DNA from: Anaerolineaceae bacterium
Lineage (GTDB): Bacteria > Chloroflexota > Anaerolineae > Anaerolineales > Anaerolineaceae
NCBI GenBank assembly: GCA_017995665.1
Contig: JAGOIM010000044.1
Location: forward strand, 1-10,175
DNA: 10,175 nucleotides
Direction: 5' to 3'
Part shown: positions 6,657 to 10,175 of the stretch, piece by piece
Numbering within the stretch: position 1 is the stretch's first letter
How the letters are laid out: each line of letters starts with the position of its first letter
The notes under the pieces: generated by a model
The model's input: only the letters and a program-made list of their open reading frames with translations
The model's database searches: none
What the model was told of the DNA's origin: nothing
Translations under genes and position numbers: made by a program

Positions 6657-6883
6657 TGCGCAAAATCAGTGCCTCAGAGTTGGGGAGTTATAGCTATTGT
6701 CGCCGTTCTTGGTGGTATGCCCAACAAGGCGAGATTTCGGAAAATCAAACCGAGATAGCCTTGGGCAAGCAGGTTCATCAAACCCACAGCCGCAAGGTTA
6801 AGTTTTCTATTCTGATCAGAAACCTAAGCATCCTCTTGCTCTTAGTCGGGCTGGCTATTTTGCTTTGGAGTCTCTTTTCATGA
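6656..6883 (+). CDS. Cas4-like nuclease, N-terminal part with one transmembrane segment
   Basis: The 75-residue product matches the start of Cas4/RecB-type PD-(D/E)XK exonucleases: ISASELGSYSYCRRSWWY (4-21) with the first Fe-S Cys (C15), then IALGKQVHQTH (34-44) with the motif-I His (H41 or H44). A transmembrane helix follows (about 52-73), preceded by basic residues, so the N-terminus should be cytoplasmic. The protein stops there, without the Asp, Glu-x-Lys or the other three Cys. Those are encoded by the next gene, which overlaps by ATGA (6880-6883). The gene itself starts by a TGATG overlap with the translin gene and has no clear Shine-Dalgarno. It is therefore half of an enzyme: a genuine separate subunit or the result of a frameshift. 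Confidence 0.82.
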   Translation: MRKISASELGSYSYCRRSWWYAQQGEISENQTEIALGKQVHQTHSRKVKFSILIRNLSILLLLVGLAILLWSLFS

Positions 6884-7395
6884 AACCATTCTATTGGGCG
6901 CTGCTTATCCTTGCCCTCGGGCTTATTCTTTGGCTTGTCAGCCGGAGCCAACAGAAAAGCAGCGGTTTGCCCAAAGGGGAATTGCTCTATTCCGACAATA
7001 AAGTTTTGCAAAACTTACCCAAAGTCCTGCATGATCCCGAACTGGAACTTGTCGGCAGACCCGATTATGTAATCCACGATGATGGCGGTTTTCTCATTCC
7101 GGTTGAACTAAAAAGTGCCAGCGCACCGAGCCATCCCTATGCATCCCACATCATCCAGCTTGTCGCATACTGTCGCCTGGTCGATGTCCATTTTGGGCAA
7201 CGCCCACCCTATGGCATCATCCAATATAAGGATAGAGCTTTTAAAATTGCTTACAGTCGGAAAAATGAGCAAAAACTATACGATCTAATCAGCCAATTTC
7301 GCGATAGCAGCCCAAACAGCAAGCGTTCTCACAATTCGCCCGGTCGTTGTCGTGGTTGTGGCTATGCCTCAATTTGCGACCAAAGCCTGCTCTAA
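6880..7395 (+). CDS. Cas4-like nuclease, C-terminal part with catalytic residues and Fe-S cysteines
   Basis: Starting at ATG 6880 gives 171 residues. A TTG at 6865 would add five, but ATG 6880 has a GGAG upstream and the common ATGA overlap with the preceding stop. A transmembrane helix (about 5-20) is followed by basic residues, placing the rest in the cytoplasm. The nuclease core has GRPDYVI (D62), PVELKSA (E76-x-K78) and QLVAY (Q93, Y97). The C-terminus has CRGCGYASIC (C157, C160, C166), the three remaining ligands of the Cas4-type 4Fe-4S cluster. Joined to the preceding product, it would form a standard Cas4-like exonuclease interrupted by a two-helix membrane hairpin. No CRISPR array or other cas gene is in the window, so a housekeeping DNA-processing role is likelier than spacer acquisition. 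Confidence 0.85.
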   Translation: MKPFYWALLILALGLILWLVSRSQQKSSGLPKGELLYSDNKVLQNLPKVLHDPELELVGRPDYVIHDDGGFLIPVELKSASAPSHPYASHIIQLVAYCRLVDVHFGQRPPYGIIQYKDRAFKIAYSRKNEQKLYDLISQFRDSSPNSKRSHNSPGRCRGCGYASICDQSLL

Positions 7396-7405
7396 TGCCT
7401 CAACC

Positions 7406-7434
7406 TTGACAGAAATAAAACTTAATACTACTAT
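7406..7434 (+). promoter_or_regulatory. Near-consensus promoter upstream of the CPBP-like gene
   Basis: TTGACA (7406-7411), a 17-bp spacer and TACTAT (7429-7434) make one of the best sigma-70-type matches in the window. Transcription would begin near 7441, leaving a leader of about 120 bases before the CPBP start codon. No terminator is visible between the Cas4-like gene and this promoter. Confidence 0.75.
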
Positions 7435-7560
7435 ATTGGGGATAGAGCGTATTATACAAAGAGTATCGAATTAGTTGTACTAAAACAAATATGAAGGTTC
7501 TCATTCCCGGAGTATTCGCTTTGGCTGTTTTAAGCTATGCCATTTAGAAAGGACGCCACA

Positions 7561-8391
7561 ATGATCAGTTATACCAAATTTTGGCTTCAAGTCTTATCCG
7601 TAATTATTGGATCCTTCTTGTTGCTGGCAGCTCACACATGGTTTGGCGGGCTTTATGGCGGATTGCTAATTAGCATATTTGCTTTTTTCTTGATAATTTA
7701 TTTAATCGATAAACAGCACTTGATTGGCTTGTTCATGCGCTTTAGTCTGCAAGATTTGAAATATCTCCTTCCAATAGCAATAGAATTTGTTTTAGTTTCC
7801 GTAATAATTTTTATCTACGCTAAGTCGGCAAACATACCAGTGAACATAAATGCCACCTGGCAAGATTTCCTGGGTCTTTTAGCAAGACAAAGCCTTTTGA
7901 TTATCAGGGAAGAATTGTCAACATCTTTCTTGTGGCTAATTGCGGCTTTTCAGATTCTCCAAATCTTTGGCAAGTTGGATGGAAGTCCAAAACAAATGAG
8001 AAGCATAAGCTTAATCCTGGCGATTCTATTTGGACTAGGCCATATAGAACGTGTTTGGCAAGTTTGGCCAATGCAAATCGAAGTATCATATTTTTGGTTA
8101 TGGGCAGTAAGCTATATCTATTCTTCTTTTTGTCTGGGTTATTATTTCAAAACAATGATGTTTAAGACTTTTAATTTTCCGCTGACTGTGATTGCGCATC
8201 TTTTGATAAACATTGCTCGTTCGATGAATGATTTCTATAAGGGCTTTTCACCATTTTTCATGTTTTTAACAGCGATTCTCATCCCAACGATGTATCTGAT
8301 TTACGCCATCGTGAAGTTAAATAAACTTCCAGAAAATCCGCGTTTGCAAAGCTTAATTGAAGGATTAAAACCCAAGACAATAGAGGAATAA
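7561..8391 (+). CDS. CPBP (Abi)-like intramembrane protease homologue
   Basis: This 276-residue integral membrane protein has about seven or eight hydrophobic segments. It shows the three spaced CPBP motifs: REELSTS (E117-E118), FGLGH (F157 to H161, FxxxH) and HLLIN (H213 to N217, HxxxN). In CPBP glutamic proteases these Glu and His residues form the active site in the membrane. The usual Arg of EExxxR is Ser122 here, so activity is uncertain. ATG 7561 is preferred over ATG 7537 because AAAGGA lies 7 bp before it and the upstream extension is hydrophilic and unlike the family. The gene is visibly AT-rich compared with its neighbours. Members act in prenyl-protein processing, bacteriocin immunity and similar tasks; no substrate can be named here. 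Confidence 0.72.
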   Translation: MISYTKFWLQVLSVIIGSFLLLAAHTWFGGLYGGLLISIFAFFLIIYLIDKQHLIGLFMRFSLQDLKYLLPIAIEFVLVSVIIFIYAKSANIPVNINATWQDFLGLLARQSLLIIREELSTSFLWLIAAFQILQIFGKLDGSPKQMRSISLILAILFGLGHIERVWQVWPMQIEVSYFWLWAVSYIYSSFCLGYYFKTMMFKTFNFPLTVIAHLLINIARSMNDFYKGFSPFFMFLTAILIPTMYLIYAIVKLNKLPENPRLQSLIEGLKPKTIEE

Positions 8392-8414
8392 AATTTGCAA
8401 TTTCTCAAAATTAG

Positions 8415-8443
8415 TTGACAGTCTTCCCCTAATCCATTATGCT
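8415..8443 (+). promoter_or_regulatory. Promoter of the SRP RNA gene
   Basis: TTGACA (8415-8420), a 17-bp spacer and TATGCT (8438-8443) place the transcription start near 8450. That is exactly where the paired end of the SRP RNA begins. Confidence 0.75.
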
Positions 8444-8449
8444 TAATCA

Positions 8450-8558
8450 GCATTCGGGCGGGACCGGTGCGGCGAAGCCCTGCGAACCCCGTCAGGTCCG
8501 AGAGGAAGCAGCGGTAAGGAGGTTTCTTCGGGTGTTACCGGACAACCTGCCCGAGTGC
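8450..8558 (+). ncRNA. ffs: Signal recognition particle RNA, small bacterial type (4.5S)
   Basis: This RNA is the scaffold of the signal recognition particle. It binds Ffh and helps deliver ribosomes making membrane proteins to the translocase. The apical part has the invariant SRP domain IV sequence: GTCAGGTCC (8491-8499), a GNRA tetraloop GAGA (8500-8503) and GGAAGCAGC (8504-8512) with the AGCAG side of the symmetric loop. The ends pair as one long hairpin: GCATTCGGGC (8450-8459) with GCCCGAGTGC (8549-8558), with one G·U. The 109-nt size fits the small form without an Alu domain. A short ATTTTAT tail follows, so termination may be leaky into the methyltransferase gene. Confidence 0.96.
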
Positions 8559-8568
8559 ATTTTATACT

Positions 8569-9471
8569 ATGGATAACCCAAACACAACTCCTCCCGTTTG
8601 TTCCTACGAAGGTTCTGATTACCAGAGCTCTTTTTGGGATAATGCCAATCGGCGCTATGAAGATGCGGTTGAAACCGTTGCGATTGAACGCTTGTTCAAC
8701 CGGGGCGGCAAACTTTTGCTCGAATTGGGCGCCGGAGCCGGTCGTCTGACCGAACGTTATAAAAACTGGGATAAGATCGTCCTCCTGGACTACTCCCGAA
8801 GCCAAATGGAACAAGCCCGGGAACGCTTGGGCGATGGACCGAACTATATTTACGTGGCTGCTGATATCTACAAGCTCCCCTTTGTCAATGCTCTATTTGA
8901 CGGCGCAACCATGATTCGCACGCTGCATCACATGGCAGACCCTGCCCTTACGCTGTGCTCGGTTCGGCGGGTTTTGGCAGAAAACAGTCAATTTTTGCTC
9001 GAATTTGCCAACAAACGCAACCTCAAATCAATCGGTCGCTGGCTTTTGGGCAGGCAAAAGTGGAATCCCTTCAGTCCCGAACAAGTTGAATTTGTCCATT
9101 TGAACTACAATTTTCATCCTAAAACGGTGATCAAAACGCTGGAAGAATGCGGCTTCAAAAACGAAAGCAGTTTAGGCGTTTCCCATTTCCGAATGGATTG
9201 GTTCAAAAAGCACATTAAACATGAGCGTTTGGTGAAGTGGGATGCCAGTTTGCAGAACGTAGCCCCATTCAAAAACTATACTCCCAGCATTTTCACACTC
9301 AACCAGGCTGTTGGCGGTGAACCCCAAGCCGAAGGGGTCAATTTTTTCGCTTGTCCAATTTGTGGAGAAGGCTTGCCGGATGCAAAAGAGACCCAAAATT
9401 GCCCGGGTTGCGGTCACGAATGGGAATATAAAGACGGCATTTACGAATTTCGGATTAATCCGGAAAATTAA
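8569..9471 (+). CDS. Class I SAM-dependent methyltransferase with C-terminal zinc ribbon
   Basis: This 300-residue cytoplasmic protein is a predicted methyltransferase of unknown substrate. A Rossmann-type SAM site is clear: LLELGAGAGRL (50-60, motif I), the acidic VLLDYS (D74) at the end of strand β2, AADIYKLPF (97-105) and MIRTLHHMADP (115-125). The C-terminal tail has CPIC (C262, C265) and CPGC (C278, C281), a zinc-ribbon knuckle pair leading into a DGIYEFR end similar to Trm112-like modules. ATG 8569 is the only plausible start: the frame has no earlier start codon back to a stop within the SRP RNA. It has no Shine-Dalgarno and begins 10 bases after the SRP RNA. It is likely read through from the SRP promoter or from a TATACT at 8563-8568. 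It could act on RNA, a small molecule or a lipid; motifs do not decide. Confidence 0.85.
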   Translation: MDNPNTTPPVCSYEGSDYQSSFWDNANRRYEDAVETVAIERLFNRGGKLLLELGAGAGRLTERYKNWDKIVLLDYSRSQMEQARERLGDGPNYIYVAADIYKLPFVNALFDGATMIRTLHHMADPALTLCSVRRVLAENSQFLLEFANKRNLKSIGRWLLGRQKWNPFSPEQVEFVHLNYNFHPKTVIKTLEECGFKNESSLGVSHFRMDWFKKHIKHERLVKWDASLQNVAPFKNYTPSIFTLNQAVGGEPQAEGVNFFACPICGEGLPDAKETQNCPGCGHEWEYKDGIYEFRINPEN

Positions 9472-9497
9472 TCCCCTCTTTAAAAGTGTTAATTCGT

Positions 9498-9528
9498 GCT
9501 CAGCTTAATTATCAGGCTGAGCTTTTTT
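9498..9528 (+). terminator. Intrinsic terminator of the methyltransferase gene
   Basis: GCTCAGC (9498-9504) and GCTGAGC (9516-9522) pair perfectly, extendable by a G·U and an A-U pair, and are followed by six Ts (9523-9528). It serves the plus strand. The hairpin contains the end of the convergent MFS gene, including its stop codon at 9505-9507. There is no T run on the other side, so it is one-directional. Confidence 0.9.
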
Positions 9529-10175
9529 CTTAAAATCCGGACGCCAAAACCAGAGATAATACATTGCAATCGAGACAGAATAGAGCATAATCGTCAAGAT
9601 GAAGGGTGGCCCAAAACCCCATTTCACTTGCAAATAACCGCTGATGGTGGGGCTTAACGCCCAGCCAAAATTGCTCGCCATGCTGGTTAGGCTGGCTAAC
9701 ATCCCGCGCGATTCCGGTTCAACTTGCTCCATCACATACGTTGAATAAATCGGCGAGCTCATATTCATCAACATTGTCCGGGCATAATAGGCGATTAATA
9801 CCACACTATAAACAGGAGAAAAACCGAGCGCAATTAAGAACGGCACGGAAAGCGCCTGAGAAATTACCACAACCTGAATCTTGCCGAAGCGCTCAGCCAA
9901 AGCCGGTGCAATCAACAAACCGACGCCCATCGCCAAACTGCCCCAGGCAAAAGCTGTTCCGATTGCGCCATCACTTTGATGATGCACATTGCGGAAGAAG
10001 ACGTTCATAAAAGGCATAATCAAGCCCGCTCCAATCGAAGTGACCAATGTTGGCATAATCAGTTTTCCGAACGTGCCCGGATTCTTCCGAATGAATGTTA
10101 GCGGTGCAAAAGAAGAGCTGTTGGCATTTTCGGAAAGAGATTTCGTTACCAATAGCATTGGCACAACCGCCAGCA
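9505..10175 (-). CDS. MFS transporter, C-terminal half (5' end beyond the window)
   Basis: The frame is open to the right edge, so the start lies outside; about 223 C-terminal residues are visible. Around six hydrophobic helices follow a hydrophilic central loop (KSLSENANSSS), as expected for helices 7-12 of a major facilitator superfamily permease. The loop ALAERFGKIQVV fits the MFS helix 8-9 signature (G-x-x-x-DRFGRR-like). Ser/Gly-rich helices with SMASNFGWALSPTISGYL resemble helix 11. The tail RPDFKKKAQPDN is basic and probably cytoplasmic. The substrate cannot be told; family relatives include drug and sugar exporters. It converges on the methyltransferase gene, and its last codons overlap that gene's terminator. 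Confidence 0.88.
   Translation of the reverse strand, partial: LAVVPMLLVTKSLSENANSSSFAPLTFIRKNPGTFGKLIMPTLVTSIGAGLIMPFMNVFFRNVHHQSDGAIGTAFAWGSLAMGVGLLIAPALAERFGKIQVVVISQALSVPFLIALGFSPVYSVVLIAYYARTMLMNMSSPIYSTYVMEQVEPESRGMLASLTSMASNFGWALSPTISGYLQVKWGFGPPFILTIMLYSVSIAMYYLWFWRPDFKKKAQPDN

Noticed and set aside
6656..7395. Cas4-like genes as part of a CRISPR-Cas adaptation module.
   Set aside because: There is no repeat-spacer array and no cas1 or cas2 in the window; the membrane hairpin and neighbours point to a stand-alone Cas4-like protein.
7491..7547. 18-codon hydrophobic ORF in the leader of the CPBP-like gene.
   Set aside because: It has no ribosome-binding site and overlaps the Shine-Dalgarno region of the real gene; short open frames of this size are expected by chance.
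8443..8814. Minus-strand open frame across the SRP RNA and methyltransferase start.
   Set aside because: It runs through a clear structural RNA gene and a conserved coding start; it is an antisense shadow.
5702..8982. Frequent TGGCAGA motif in several genes, considered as a possible uptake or Chi-like signal.
   Set aside because: Most copies fall in frame as Leu/Met-Ala-Asp/Glu codons, so codon context explains them better than a signal.

Overview
The window looks like bacterial chromosome, most likely Chloroflexota and perhaps Anaerolineae. The hints are a Hanks-type kinase beside an FHA/winged-helix regulator, a bacterial translin homologue, a DUF3467 protein, and a membrane-anchored Cas4-like nuclease. 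This placement is inferred from family content only. Most genes have moderate GC. Two are visibly AT-richer: the DUF2075 nuclease-helicase (1605-3581) and the CPBP-like membrane protein (7561-8391).

Layout. 1-1535: a Ser/Thr kinase gene (minus) faces away from an FHA + OmpR/PhoB-type regulator gene (plus). They share an 89-bp gap holding a palindromic -10-like element. The kinase frame has an in-frame amber codon before subdomain XI. 1563-3696: an AT-rich nuclease-helicase gene lies between two near-identical 16-bp direct repeats (15/16) and looks like an acquired, possibly defensive, insertion. 3632-4953: hutI (imidazolonepropionase, minus) stands alone and has a strong terminator. 4954-5302: a 349-bp gap with inverted repeats and a small ORF whose strong Shine-Dalgarno can be sequestered.

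5303-7395: a compact plus-strand cluster of ssb, DUF3467, translin-like, Cas4-like N-terminal part and Cas4-like C-terminal part. From DUF3467 onward the genes overlap by 1 to 4 bases. All recognisable members suggest single-stranded nucleic acid binding or cleavage. The Cas4-like nuclease is split at the loop of a transmembrane hairpin, so its Fe-S ligands and active-site residues fall on two polypeptides.

7396-9528: a CPBP-like membrane protein with a near-consensus promoter; then the small bacterial SRP RNA (ffs) with its own promoter; then, 10 bases after the RNA, a SAM-dependent methyltransferase with a C-terminal zinc ribbon, ending in an intrinsic terminator. 9505-10175: the C-terminal half of an MFS transporter (minus), cut by the window edge.

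The best candidates for something undescribed are the repeat-flanked nuclease-helicase, the ssb/DUF3467/translin/split-Cas4 cluster, and the foldable leader with a small ORF upstream of ssb.
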